Shown piece after piece: positions 32,774-41,461 of a stretch of 64,000 bases of DNA. This DNA is from Streptomyces sp. SID12501 (GTDB taxonomy: Bacteria > Actinomycetota > Actinomycetes > Streptomycetales > Streptomycetaceae). The translations under genes and the position numbers were made by a program. Location of the stretch: assembly GCF_010550245.1 (NCBI RefSeq), contig NZ_JAAGLU010000043.1, forward strand, positions 21,111 through 85,110. Reading direction: 5' to 3'. The notes beneath the pieces were generated by a model. It was not told the DNA's origin. It worked only from the letters and a program-made list of their open reading frames with translations, and ran no database searches. Within the stretch, counting starts at the first letter, position 1; each line of letters opens with the position of its first letter.

Positions 32774-33760
32774 GTGGTCAAGCTCTCGGTCATCGTGCCG
32801 TTCTACAACGTGCAGCAATACGCGCCAGACACTCTGAAGAGCCTGCGCGCCAACGCGCGTGAGGACTTCGAGTTCATCCTCGTCGACGACTGTTCTCGCG
32901 ACGAGACTCCGGACATCCTCGCGCGCGCAGTGCGCGAGCTGCCGGGCGCCGTGCTGGTCAGCCACGAGAAGAACGGAGGCCTGGCCACCGCTCGCAACAC
33001 CGGTATCGACAAAGCGCGTGGCGAATACCTCACGTTCCTCGATGGCGACGACTGGCTCGCGCCCGGCTATTTTCCCCAACTCCTCGAAGCTATTGAGGAG
33101 TTGGGCTGCGATTTCGTCCGTACCGACCATGTCCAGTGCACCAACAGGGCACGCGCGATCCATCGGGTCCCGCACGGCCGGCGCGGGGTGGTGATGTCGC
33201 CGCGGGACGCGATCCTGCCCACCGACCGCACCACCTCCGTCGACTACGCCTACGCCTGGGCGGGCATCTACCACCGCCGGCTCGTCGACCGCGGCATCCT
33301 GCACTTCACCGACGGGCTGCGTACGGCGGAGGACCGTCCGTGGATCTGGAAGCTGCACCGGGAGGCGGAGTCGTTCGCCGCGGTGGGGCTGCTCGGCGTC
33401 TTCTACCGGCGTGGGGTCGCCTCCTCGCTCACCCAAATCGGTGATGTTCGCCAACTCGACTTCATCCGGGCCTTCGACCAGGTCATCGAGGAGACGGCCC
33501 GGGACCCCGAGGCCGATAGGCTGCTGCCGAAAGCAGTGCGCACCTACTGCGCGATCATGGCTCATCATCTCGGAGCGATCGAGAGGTTCGAACCCGCTGT
33601 GGCCCGAAAACTGCGCTCGCTGAGCGCCGCCGCGCTGAAGCGGATGCCGCAGGACGTCCTCGCGGAGGCCATCGACTCGATGGACGTCCAGCGGGCCAAC
33701 CGACTGCGGAAGGTGCGGCGCAGGCCCGTCTCCGCGTCCGCCGGGACGGTGTCCGTCTGA
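32774..33760 (+). CDS. GT2 glycosyltransferase (copy A)
   Basis: 328 residues from GTG 32774, which opens directly with LSVIVPFYNVQQYAPDTLKSL. The GT-A fold nucleotide-binding DDCSRD and the DXD-type LTFLDGDDWLAPGYF are intact, with NGGLATARNTGID before it and TAEDRPWIWKLHREAE in the acceptor half. The long upstream open frame is antisense shadow of the DUF6716 gene. Its stop overlaps the start of the polysialyltransferase-like gene (TGATG), so the two are coupled. Its paralogue with the same partner is at 38120-39112 on the other strand. Confidence 0.88.
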   Translation: MVKLSVIVPFYNVQQYAPDTLKSLRANAREDFEFILVDDCSRDETPDILARAVRELPGAVLVSHEKNGGLATARNTGIDKARGEYLTFLDGDDWLAPGYFPQLLEAIEELGCDFVRTDHVQCTNRARAIHRVPHGRRGVVMSPRDAILPTDRTTSVDYAYAWAGIYHRRLVDRGILHFTDGLRTAEDRPWIWKLHREAESFAAVGLLGVFYRRGVASSLTQIGDVRQLDFIRAFDQVIEETARDPEADRLLPKAVRTYCAIMAHHLGAIERFEPAVARKLRSLSAAALKRMPQDVLAEAIDSMDVQRANRLRKVRRRPVSASAGTVSV

Positions 33761-35184
33761 TGTCCGCCGGCACCGAGACACACAGCACGCAGCCCCGCAG
33801 CACTCAGACCCGCGGCAAGCAGACCCGTACCACTCAGATCTTCTGTGCGTCGACGCTCTACGGCGCCGCCACGCTGGCCGCCGCCCTCGACGCCGGGCTC
33901 TTCGAGCCGGCCGACCGCAGACTGCTGCTGATCACCAACAACGCGGCCAACCCCGAGATCACCCCCGGGGTCGACGCGATGTCCGGCTTCGACCGGGTGA
34001 GCGGGCGGTTCGACGAGGTCCTCTCCTGGAACGAGACGATCGCCCCCTTCCACCCCAGCGGCTGGGGCCCGCGCGCCGACGACGTCCCGCTGTGGGAGCG
34101 GCATCTGCGGCTGCTGTGGAACCTCGGGGACGACAACATCCAGCTGGCCGTCGAGTCCGTGCAGGTCAACCCGGCCCTCGCGCTGTGCCAGCTGTTCACC
34201 GGCGCTCCCGTCGACGTCTACGCGGACGGCCTCATAAGTTATGGCCCCACGCGCGACAAGATCGACGCGCTGGTCGGCACCCGTGTCGGGCGCCTGCTGC
34301 ACCTCGATCTCGTCCCGGGCCTCACCCCGCTGCTGCTCACCGAGTTCGGCGTGCCCGCCGAGCTCGTGCCGTCCGAGGCGTTCCTGAAGGTGCTGGGCGA
34401 ACTCGCCGAGGCCGGGGACGAGACGGTGACCTGGGAGAGCCTCCCGAAGAGACAGCCCGCGCTGCTGCTCGGGCAGTACCTCTCCGCGCTCGGCATCCTC
34501 ACCCCGCACGAGGAGGAGGAGCTGCATCTGCGCATGGTGCGCGGCGCGGTGAAGGCCGGACACCTCTCGCTCGTCTTCAAACCGCACCCGACCGCGCCCA
34601 CGGCCTGGTCGCGGTCCCTGGAGACGGAGGCGAAGAAGCTCGGCGCGGAACTCACCGTCCTGGACCGGCCCGTACTCGCCGAGGTCATCTTCCAGCGGCT
34701 GCGCCCCGCACTGGTCGTCGGCTGCTTCTCGACCGGCCTGTTCACGGCCGCCGGCCTGTACGGCATCCCGGTCGCCCGGGTCGGCACGGACACCGTGCTG
34801 GAGAAGATCACGCCGTACCAGAACAGCAACCGCGTGCCCCTGACCATCGTGGACCTTCTGCTGCCGGACCTCGCGGACGCCAAGGCCGTGAAGAAGTGGT
34901 CGATGCCCTCGGACAAGCAGGTCGGCATGAACCTGGCCGGGCTCGTCAAGGCGATCGGCTTCTGCATGCAGCCCCGGATCTATCCGCGGCTGCGCCCGGA
35001 GGCGGAGAACTACCTCTCCAAGCACCTCACCGAGCAGACCTGGCGCTACTTCAAGCGCCGCCGTCTGACCTCGCTGGCGCTGCCGGGCGCCCTGCCGTCC
35101 CAGCTGTCGTTCATCCCGCGCAACGCGACCGTGCGCCGGATCGCGCGCAGGGCACGAGCACTCAGCAGGACCGTCAAGCGGTGA
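33760..35184 (+). CDS. Polysialyltransferase-family protein (copy A)
   Basis: 474 residues, ATG 33760 overlapping the GT2 stop. After a Thr/Gln-rich N-terminus (about 25 residues) the domain begins QIFCASTLYGAATLAAALDAGLF. Family motifs are VYADGLISYGPTRDK (D/E-x-G), LLLGQYLSALGIL, LVFKPHPTAPTAW (HP motif, likely catalytic His) and VVGCFSTGLFTAAGLYGIPVA (Ser/Thr motif). It matches the alpha-2,8-polysialyltransferase-type family found in Streptomyces wall-polymer clusters. It probably polymerises nonulosonate-containing chains on a lipid carrier or wall acceptor (inference). The C-terminus is Arg-rich. Confidence 0.85.
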   Translation: MSAGTETHSTQPRSTQTRGKQTRTTQIFCASTLYGAATLAAALDAGLFEPADRRLLLITNNAANPEITPGVDAMSGFDRVSGRFDEVLSWNETIAPFHPSGWGPRADDVPLWERHLRLLWNLGDDNIQLAVESVQVNPALALCQLFTGAPVDVYADGLISYGPTRDKIDALVGTRVGRLLHLDLVPGLTPLLLTEFGVPAELVPSEAFLKVLGELAEAGDETVTWESLPKRQPALLLGQYLSALGILTPHEEEELHLRMVRGAVKAGHLSLVFKPHPTAPTAWSRSLETEAKKLGAELTVLDRPVLAEVIFQRLRPALVVGCFSTGLFTAAGLYGIPVARVGTDTVLEKITPYQNSNRVPLTIVDLLLPDLADAKAVKKWSMPSDKQVGMNLAGLVKAIGFCMQPRIYPRLRPEAENYLSKHLTEQTWRYFKRRRLTSLALPGALPSQLSFIPRNATVRRIARRARALSRTVKR

Positions 35185-35254
35185 TCGGTGAAGCCGTGAA
35201 CCGCTGGATCTGTGAAGCTGTGACAACGGGTACTGCGAAGATTTAATCTGCCGA

Positions 35255-35297
35255 ACGCGTCGCCCCCCGTTTCGTATACGGGCGGGTGGCGACGCGT
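35255..35297 (+). terminator. Terminator hairpin after copy-A pair
   Basis: A 10-bp perfect stem (35255-35264 with 35288-35297) lies in the 296-base gap before the acyltransferase gene. The remainder of the gap is T/C-rich with nothing else recognised. Confidence 0.7.
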
Positions 35298-35480
35298 AGG
35301 TGTGTGTACGCGTGCGCGCATACGTCAATGAGCTGACCGGTTGTTCATCCGTGAGAGTTCTGTGCTACCTCTTTGGCTTGCCCCTGACTCTCCTGGTTGC
35401 CGTCGATGAGTCAGTTTCTCTTGTTCTCTTGATCTCCTGCCTTCTCTTGTTCTCTTGTCCCAGCTGCGAAAGGCCACCCG

Positions 35481-36677
35481 ATGACCGCGGCCGATCAGAC
35501 CATGGCCCCCCCGCTACCGGCCCCGCCTCCGGGCCCGCGGTCCGGGAGTGCCGAACCGGCCGTTCCGCCGTCCGCCGAGGGCGTCAAGCGCCGCCCGGTC
35601 AGTCGGCTGAAGGCGCTGGACGGGCTGCGGCTGGTGGCCGCGCTGATGGTCTGCATGTACCACTTCGCCGGTAAGAACGGCACGATCGCCGAGTCCTGGC
35701 ACCAGTCGCCCGGTGTGATGTTCCCGACCCTGTCGCGGTTCGCCACCTACGGCTGCCTCGGGGTGCAGTTCTTCTTCGTCATCAGCGGCTTCGTGATCTG
35801 CATGAGCAGCTGGGGCAAGACGCTGGGCGACTTCTTCCGCTCGCGCATCGCCCGTCTCTACCCGGCGTACTGGGTCGCGATCGTCATCGTCACCGCCGCC
35901 TCGTTCCTGATGCCGGTGGTCGTGCACCATGTGCGGGGCGACGAGTTCCTGCTCAACCTCACGATGATGCAGCAGCCGCTGGGCTCGCCGCGTGTCCTGG
36001 GCGTGTGCTGGACCCTGTGGGTGGAGCTCAAGTTCTACGTGCTGTTCGCGCTGTTCGTGGTCTGGAAGGGCGTCACCTACCGCCGGGTGGTGACCTTCTG
36101 CATCCTGTGGACGCTGGCCGGCGCCTTCGCCCGGGTCGCGGACAACCCTCTGATCTCCGAGCTGACCTTCCGCGACCATGCCCCCTTCTTCATCGGCGGC
36201 CTCGCCTTCTACCTGATCCACCGCTACGGCAGCGACCTGCTCCTGTGGGGCATCGTCGGCATGTCGTTCCTGCTGGGCCAGCGCTACTCGGTGACGGCCC
36301 TGTGGCACCCGGGCGCGCAGGGCGACTTCGTGCGCAACCCGCTGATCATCCAGGCCATCGTGCTGCTCGCCTTCGTGTCCGTCGCGGTGGTGGCACTGGG
36401 CTGGACGAGCTGGGCGAACTGGAACTGGCTGACGGTCGCGGGCGCGTTGACGTACCCCTTCTACCTGATCCACGAGCACATGGGCTGGTTCTTCATCCGG
36501 GTCCTGCACCGCGGTTGGGGCCTCGACCCGTATCTGACGATCCTCGCGACGGTGGCGGGCCTGCTGTCGATGGCCTGGCTGATGCACCGGTTCATCGAGA
36601 AGCCGTTCGGCTCCCGGCTGAAGCGGACGATGACACTCCAGTCGAAGAAGCTGGGCGAGAAGCTGAAGCAGGCGTAG
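35481..36677 (+). CDS. Acyltransferase 3 family membrane protein
   Basis: 398 residues with about ten membrane segments. The family start is LKALDGLRLVAALMVCMYHFAGK (conserved catalytic-region His), then CLGVQFFFVISGFVICMSSW and FFRSRIARLYPAYWVAI (the R-x-R-R-P-like motif), ending with LTYPFYLIHEHMGWFF and MHRFIEKPFGSRL. Such proteins O-acylate surface polysaccharides. Its location between the two inverted GT2-polysialyltransferase pairs suggests acetylation of the same wall polymer. About 45 Pro/Ala-rich residues precede the first helix. Confidence 0.88.
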   Translation: MTAADQTMAPPLPAPPPGPRSGSAEPAVPPSAEGVKRRPVSRLKALDGLRLVAALMVCMYHFAGKNGTIAESWHQSPGVMFPTLSRFATYGCLGVQFFFVISGFVICMSSWGKTLGDFFRSRIARLYPAYWVAIVIVTAASFLMPVVVHHVRGDEFLLNLTMMQQPLGSPRVLGVCWTLWVELKFYVLFALFVVWKGVTYRRVVTFCILWTLAGAFARVADNPLISELTFRDHAPFFIGGLAFYLIHRYGSDLLLWGIVGMSFLLGQRYSVTALWHPGAQGDFVRNPLIIQAIVLLAFVSVAVVALGWTSWANWNWLTVAGALTYPFYLIHEHMGWFFIRVLHRGWGLDPYLTILATVAGLLSMAWLMHRFIEKPFGSRLKRTMTLQSKKLGEKLKQA

Positions 36678-36713
36678 CGGGCACGCCGAGCAGGCGTAGC
36701 GGGCAGCCGATGT

Positions 36714-36752
36714 GAGAGGGCCCGGGGTCGGAATCCGACCCCGGGCCCTCTC
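36714..36752. terminator. Strong bidirectional terminator
   Basis: A near-continuous 19-bp perfect inverted repeat (36714-36732 with 36734-36752) lies between the convergent acyltransferase and copy-B polysialyltransferase genes. A 17-base direct repeat containing GCAGGCGTAGCGGGCA precedes it (36668-36706). Confidence 0.85.
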
Positions 36753-36773
36753 GCTTGCCCACATCCCTGTGTG

Positions 36774-38123
36774 TCAGGACTGTGCGGCCCTGATCCTCTT
36801 CACGACCTTGCGGACCGTCGGGTTGCGCCGCAGCGTCTCCGCGCGGACCGCGCTGCCGCCGGGGAGGCGGAGGCTGGTCAGGCGGCGGCGCTTGAAGTAG
36901 TGGGCGTTCTCCGACAGGTGGACCGACAGCCAGGCGGCGACCTCGTCGCGCAGCTCGGGGTGCTTACGGGACTGCATGCAGTACCCGACCGCCCTCACCA
37001 GCGGCGACAGCCGCTCGACGAGCCCGGGGTCGTCGGACGGCGTGCCGATGCTGGACGCGAGGTCGCGTTCGGCGTCGGGCAGGGCCGCGTCGATGATGGT
37101 GAGCGGGATGCGGTTGCTGTTCTCGTACGGCGTGATGGCGTCGAGGAGCGAGTCCGTGCCGACCCGGGCGACCGGGATGCCGTAGAAGGTCGCGGCGGTC
37201 ATCAGCGCGGTGGAGAAGCAGCCGACGACGAGCTGCGGCTTCAGATAGGCGAACACCGTCTCGGCGAGCACCGGTTCGTTCAGCACGCTCAGGTGCACGC
37301 CGAGTTCCGTGGCGGCGCTCTGCAGGGAGGTCGAGTACGCGGCCGGGGCGCTCGGGTGCGGCTTGAACAGGACGGCCGTGTGACCGGCCTTGGCCGCGGC
37401 CCGGAGCATCCGGACGTGCAACTCCTCCTCTTCCTCCTGGGTGATGAGGTTGATGGCGGACAGGTACTGGCCGAGGAGCACGGCCGTCGGACGGTTCTCG
37501 GCGGGGATGCGGGCGGCCAGGATGTCGACTCCCTGCTCCCCGATCTCGTTGAGCACGCCGACGATCGGCTCGTTGGGGATCGGCACCGGCTCCACGCCGT
37601 ACTCGGCGAGGAGGAGGGGCCGAAGACCCGGTATGAGGTCGAGGTGCAGCACACGCGCGATGCGGCTGCTCATGCCGTGCGGGACGCGGTTGCGGGTGGG
37701 GCCGTAGCTCATCAGGCCGTCCGCGTACACGTGGATCGGACTGTCGGCGAAGATCTCGGCGACCGCGCGGGAGGGGTTCGCCTGGATCGACTCGCAGGCG
37801 ATCTCGACGGGCTCGTCACCGAGGTTCCAGGCCAGGCGTACGGCCTTCTCCCACATGATGGCGTCCTGCGCGCGGGGGGACCAGCCGGCCGGGTGGTGCG
37901 GGGAGATGAACTCGTTCCAGGAGCGCACCTCGTCGAACTCGGGCCGCAGCTTCTCGAAGCCGGACATCCTGTCGAGCGGGGTGCCGACCTCCGGGATGGC
38001 GGCCGTGTTGCTGACGACCAGGATGCGGCGGTGGTTCTCGCGCGGGCCGAAGAGGCCGGCGCGGATGGCGGCCGTGACGGTCGCCGCGGCGTACTGCGTC
38101 GCCGAGAAGAAGATCTGGATCAT
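36774..38123 (-). CDS. Polysialyltransferase-family protein (copy B)
   Basis: 449 residues, a clear paralogue of 33760-35184 read on the opposite strand. Parallel motifs: IQIFFSATQYAAATVTAAIRAGLF, VYADGLMSYGPTRN, VLLGQYLSAINLI, VLFKPHPSAPAAY, VVGCFSTALMTAATFYGIPVA, YFKRRRLTSLRLPG. Start ATG 38123 overlaps the GT2 stop (ATGA). It lacks the Thr-rich leader of copy A. Its arrangement after a GT2 gene mirrors copy A, so the two pairs arose by duplication with inversion. Confidence 0.85.
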   Translation of the reverse strand: MIQIFFSATQYAAATVTAAIRAGLFGPRENHRRILVVSNTAAIPEVGTPLDRMSGFEKLRPEFDEVRSWNEFISPHHPAGWSPRAQDAIMWEKAVRLAWNLGDEPVEIACESIQANPSRAVAEIFADSPIHVYADGLMSYGPTRNRVPHGMSSRIARVLHLDLIPGLRPLLLAEYGVEPVPIPNEPIVGVLNEIGEQGVDILAARIPAENRPTAVLLGQYLSAINLITQEEEEELHVRMLRAAAKAGHTAVLFKPHPSAPAAYSTSLQSAATELGVHLSVLNEPVLAETVFAYLKPQLVVGCFSTALMTAATFYGIPVARVGTDSLLDAITPYENSNRIPLTIIDAALPDAERDLASSIGTPSDDPGLVERLSPLVRAVGYCMQSRKHPELRDEVAAWLSVHLSENAHYFKRRRLTSLRLPGGSAVRAETLRRNPTVRKVVKRIRAAQS

Positions 38124-39112
38124 GCCGCGATTCCCTTCATACCGCCGCGCACGCGCCGCAGCAGGTGGACGCGTTGCTCGCCCATCCCGATGAGGGCGGC
38201 CTGGAGCTCGTCCTCGGACATCTTGTTCAGTGCGTCGGCGCTCATCTGCCGCAGTTTGGCGGCGGTGGGCCGGTCGAAACGGCTGCGCTGGAGCAGCTGG
38301 TGCGCGATGACGACGCAGTAGTTGCGCAGCGCCTTCTTGCGCAGCAGACCGACCTCGGGGTCGCCTGCGAGTTCGGCGAGTACGAGGTCGAAGGACCGGA
38401 AGAAGTCCAGCTGGCGGACGTCGCCGATCTGGGTGAGGGAGGTGGTGACGCCCCGGCGGTAGAAGACGCCACGCAGGCTGGCGACCGCGTAGGACTCGGC
38501 CCTGCGGTGCAGGTCCCAGATCCAGGGGCGGTCCTCGGCGGTCTTGAGACCGTCGTGGAAGCGCAGCAGGCCCTTGTCGAGGAGGCGGCGGTGGTAGACG
38601 CCGGCCCAGGCGTAGGGGTAGTCGACCATCGTGGTGTCGTCGACCGGGAGGATCGAGGTGCGCGGGTCCAGCGGGACGTTCCGGCGGCCCTCGGGCGCCC
38701 GGTGGACGGCCCGCTCGATGCCGTTGACCTGGACGTGGTCGGTGCGCACGAAGTCGACGTCGTGGCGCTGGATGACGTCCACGAGGTCCTGCAGATAGCC
38801 CGGGGCCAGCCAGTCGTCACCGTCGAGGAAGGTGAGGTAGGTGCCTTCGGCCGCGTCGATGCCGGTGTTGCGGGCGGTGGCCAGGCCACCGTTCTGCTCG
38901 TGCTGGATCACCCTGCCGTGCTTCAGCCGCTTCGTCAGCTCCAGCAACGCCTCGTAGGTCTTGTCCTTCGTCGAGCGGTCCTCGATGAAGATGAACTCGA
39001 AGTCGTCCTGGTCGTTGTTGACGAGACTCGTCACTGTGTCCGAGACATAGGTCTCGATGTTGTAACAAGGGACGATGACGGACAGTATCGGGGATCGGTT
39101 GGTCACGCGCAC
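38120..39112 (-). CDS. GT2 glycosyltransferase (copy B)
   Basis: 330 residues, GTG 39112 (GTG 39106 also possible). A paralogue of 32774-33760 with almost step-for-step motifs: PILSVIVPCYNIETYVSDTVTSL, FIEDRSTKD, NGGLATARNTGID, LTFLDGDDWLAPGYL, TAEDRPWIWDLHRRAE, YRRGVTTSLTQIGDVRQLDF. A possible promoter (TTGACA at 39168-39173 on the minus strand, poor -10) lies upstream. No PHO box is seen here, unlike copy A. Confidence 0.87.
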   Translation of the reverse strand: MRVTNRSPILSVIVPCYNIETYVSDTVTSLVNNDQDDFEFIFIEDRSTKDKTYEALLELTKRLKHGRVIQHEQNGGLATARNTGIDAAEGTYLTFLDGDDWLAPGYLQDLVDVIQRHDVDFVRTDHVQVNGIERAVHRAPEGRRNVPLDPRTSILPVDDTTMVDYPYAWAGVYHRRLLDKGLLRFHDGLKTAEDRPWIWDLHRRAESYAVASLRGVFYRRGVTTSLTQIGDVRQLDFFRSFDLVLAELAGDPEVGLLRKKALRNYCVVIAHQLLQRSRFDRPTAAKLRQMSADALNKMSEDELQAALIGMGEQRVHLLRRVRGGMKGIAA

Positions 39113-39230
39113 ACCTGGGCTCTCTCAGCTGCAGATTCCGCGACAGTAAGAGTTATTCGGCGCCGGATGTCAACTCGGTCCCGGCCGGACAGCACTCGGA
39201 GGATGAGGACCGGGCCGAACTCCCAGCGCG

Positions 39231-39959
39231 TCACGACGACTTGCCGTACGTCATCGCGTACGTCGTCCTGATCCCTGCGAGCACCAGCCCCAGCCCTTCC
39301 TCGAACTGTCGGTCGTAGTCCTGGAAGACCTCGGCGCCGGCCGCGGCCGACAGGGGAAAGTCTGCCATCCGCCGGGCCCGCTCCTCGACGTCGTACCCCT
39401 CCCGGCGCTCGCCGGGCAGCGGCTGGACGCCCTGTTCCTCCGTGACGAAGCCAATCGTATAGACGTACGCGGTCATGTTCGCGCGCACGGCCTGGACCGG
39501 AGTGAAGCCCGCGTCGACGAAGCAGCGGAGGTTCTCCTCCATCTGGACGGCGTGCTCGACGCCGGTGAAACGGGAGCCGCTGAACACCTTGGCGCCGTCG
39601 CGGTAGCCGAGCAGGGCGTCGCGCAGGCCTCGGTTGGCGGTGAGCAGGCGCTCGTCCCAGGGGACGTCGGGGCCGAGGGGCGGACCGGCGACCATCCGCC
39701 GGTACATCTCGGTCGCCATCTCGTCGAGCAGGGCCTGCTTGTCCTTGAAGTGCCAGTACAGGGCGGGCGCCTTGACGTCCAGCTCCTTGGCGATGGCACG
39801 CAGGGTGAGCCCGTCGAGGCCGACCTCGCCCAGGAGTCTCAGGGCGGTGTCCGCGACGCGTTTGCGGTCGAGGGGGGCTCGTCGGCCGGGTCGTTCGGAT
39901 CGTCGCGCCGGTTCTGCCGACTCCGCTGGTTCCGCTGGTTCCGCTGGTTCCGTGCTCAC
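39231..39959 (-). CDS. TetR-family repressor
   Basis: 242 residues from GTG 39959. The helix-turn-helix is VADTALRLLGEVGLDGLTLRAIAKELDVKAPALYWHFKDKQALLDEMA, followed by a TetR_C-type (tetracycline-repressor-like) ligand domain. The N-terminal tail is a slippery repeat of Glu-Pro-Ala units (encoded by a repeated CCGCTGGTT on the plus strand). It is divergent from a FAD monooxygenase, with two perfect operator palindromes between them. It is likely an autoregulated repressor of that enzyme, induced by an aromatic substrate or antibiotic (inference). Confidence 0.88.
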   Translation of the reverse strand: MSTEPAEPAEPAESAEPARRSERPGRRAPLDRKRVADTALRLLGEVGLDGLTLRAIAKELDVKAPALYWHFKDKQALLDEMATEMYRRMVAGPPLGPDVPWDERLLTANRGLRDALLGYRDGAKVFSGSRFTGVEHAVQMEENLRCFVDAGFTPVQAVRANMTAYVYTIGFVTEEQGVQPLPGERREGYDVEERARRMADFPLSAAAGAEVFQDYDRQFEEGLGLVLAGIRTTYAMTYGKSS

Positions 39960-39968
39960 GCTTGACAA

Positions 39969-39983
39969 CTTAACACCGTTAAG
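39969..39983. promoter_or_regulatory. TetR operator 1
   Basis: CTTAAC-ACC-GTTAAG, a perfect 6-bp inverted repeat with a 3-base spacer, 9 bases upstream of the TetR start. Confidence 0.8.
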
Positions 39984-40006
39984 GCCACCCTCGGAGGGCA
40001 AGGGAA

Positions 40007-40021
40007 CTTAACAACGTTAAG
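40007..40021. promoter_or_regulatory. TetR operator 2, overlapping the monooxygenase ribosome site
   Basis: CTTAAC-AAC-GTTAAG, the same palindrome with a different spacer, 38 bases from operator 1. Its right end runs into AAGGAG at 40019-40024, the ribosome site for ATG 40034. Confidence 0.8.
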
Positions 40022-40033
40022 GAGATGGTCGAG

Positions 40034-41461
40034 ATGACCGACGTACTGGTGGCTGACGTACTGGTGGTGGGCGCCGGGCCCACCGGACTGGCACTCGCCG
40101 TGGACCTCGCACGGCGCGGGGTGGACGCGGTGGTCGTGGAGCGGGCCGAGGCGCTGTTCCCCGGGTCGCGGGGCAAGGGCATCCAGCCGCGCACGATGGA
40201 GGTCTTCGACGACCTCGGGGTACTGGACGCGATCCGGGGCGCCGGGGGCCCGTATCCGGTCGGGATGATCTGGCAGGACGGCAGGCGAGTGGGCGAGCAC
40301 CGGATGTTCGACCCGGCGGAGGAGGGCGAGGAGTCTCCGTACGGGGCCGAGCCGTGGATGGTGCCGCAGTGGAGGACGCAGGAGATCCTGTCCGCGCGGC
40401 TGACGGAGCTGGGCGGGCGGGTGGAGTTCGGCCGCGAGGTCGTGGGCCTCGAGCAGGACACGGAGGGCGTGACGGTCGCCTTCGCCGCCGGTGAGCCCGT
40501 CCGTGCGCGGTACGTCGTCGCGGCCGACGGTGGCCGCTCGACGATCCGCCGGGCGCTGGGTATCGCCATGACGGGCGAGACGGTCGACCCGAACCCGATC
40601 CTCGTGGCGGACGTACGGATCACCGGCCTGGACCGCGACAACTGGCATGTCTTCCCTCCGCGGGCGGACGGCACGGGCTTCCTCGCGATCTGCCCGCTGG
40701 CCGGGACGGAGGACTTCCAGCTGGTGGCCCAGTTCCCTGAGGGCGACCACCCGGACCTGTCCCTGGAGGGCATCCGCAAGGTCGCCGCGGCCCGCTCGCA
40801 CCTTGCCCCCGAGGACCTGACCGAGGTCCGCTGGGCCTCGGACTTCCGCCCGCGCGCGGCACTGGCGGACAGCTTCCGCTCCGGCCGGGTGTTCCTCGCC
40901 GGGGACGCGGCGCACGTCCACTCCCCCGCGGGGGGCCAGGGCCTGAACACGAGCGTCCAGGACGCGTACAACCTGGGCTGGAAGCTGGGCGCGGTGCTGC
41001 GGGGCGGGGTGGCCGAGTCCCTGCTGGCCACGTACGAGGAGGAGCGCCGGCCGATCGCCGGGCAGATGCTGGGCATCTCGACGGGTGTCCACCGGGGCGA
41101 GATCAGGCGCGGTGAGGCGACCCGGCAGCTCGCCCTCGGCTACCGCGACTCGTCGCTGGCGGTGGAGACCCGCCCGGCCCCGGGCCCGGTCCACGCGGGC
41201 GACCGCGCCCCGGACGGCACGGTGGACGGCGTACGCCTCTTCGACACGTTCCGCGGCCCGCACTGGACCCTGGTGTCGGTGGGCACGGCCACGGCACTGC
41301 CGGTGCTGCCCGTCCCCATGGTCCGTCTCCTCTCGTACGAGGCGTACGGCACCGGGGTGTTCCTGGTCCGCCCGGACGGTTACGTCGGCTGGGCGGGGGC
41401 CACGGCGGAGGGGCTGCGGGAGTACGCGGAGGGCATCGGCGCCCTCGGAGAACTCGGCTAG
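40034..41461 (+). CDS. FAD-dependent aromatic monooxygenase
   Basis: 475 residues. ATG 40034 is 9 bases after AAGGAG, whereas in-frame ATG 40025 touches it, so 40034 is chosen. FAD-binding GxGxxG is DVLVVGAGPTGLALAVDL, the DG motif is VAADGGRSTIRRALG, and the GD motif is FLAGDAAHVHSPAGGQGLNTSVQDAYNLGWKL. A thioredoxin-like C-terminal remnant follows. This is the p-hydroxybenzoate/phenol hydroxylase fold shared by polyketide-tailoring and antibiotic-inactivating (Rox, TetX-like) enzymes. Control by the divergent TetR suggests substrate induction. The substrate is unknown. Stop codons of this gene and the LysE gene overlap at CTAG. Confidence 0.88.
   Translation: MTDVLVADVLVVGAGPTGLALAVDLARRGVDAVVVERAEALFPGSRGKGIQPRTMEVFDDLGVLDAIRGAGGPYPVGMIWQDGRRVGEHRMFDPAEEGEESPYGAEPWMVPQWRTQEILSARLTELGGRVEFGREVVGLEQDTEGVTVAFAAGEPVRARYVVAADGGRSTIRRALGIAMTGETVDPNPILVADVRITGLDRDNWHVFPPRADGTGFLAICPLAGTEDFQLVAQFPEGDHPDLSLEGIRKVAAARSHLAPEDLTEVRWASDFRPRAALADSFRSGRVFLAGDAAHVHSPAGGQGLNTSVQDAYNLGWKLGAVLRGGVAESLLATYEEERRPIAGQMLGISTGVHRGEIRRGEATRQLALGYRDSSLAVETRPAPGPVHAGDRAPDGTVDGVRLFDTFRGPHWTLVSVGTATALPVLPVPMVRLLSYEAYGTGVFLVRPDGYVGWAGATAEGLREYAEGIGALGELG

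Noticed and set aside
40025..40033. ATG 40025 as monooxygenase start
   Set aside because: It touches AAGGAG with no spacer. ATG 40034 has a 9-base spacer.
41458..41461. CTAG shared stop of monooxygenase and LysE genes as a regulatory signal
   Set aside because: Convergent overlapping stops on CTAG are a simple packing effect with no further structure around it.
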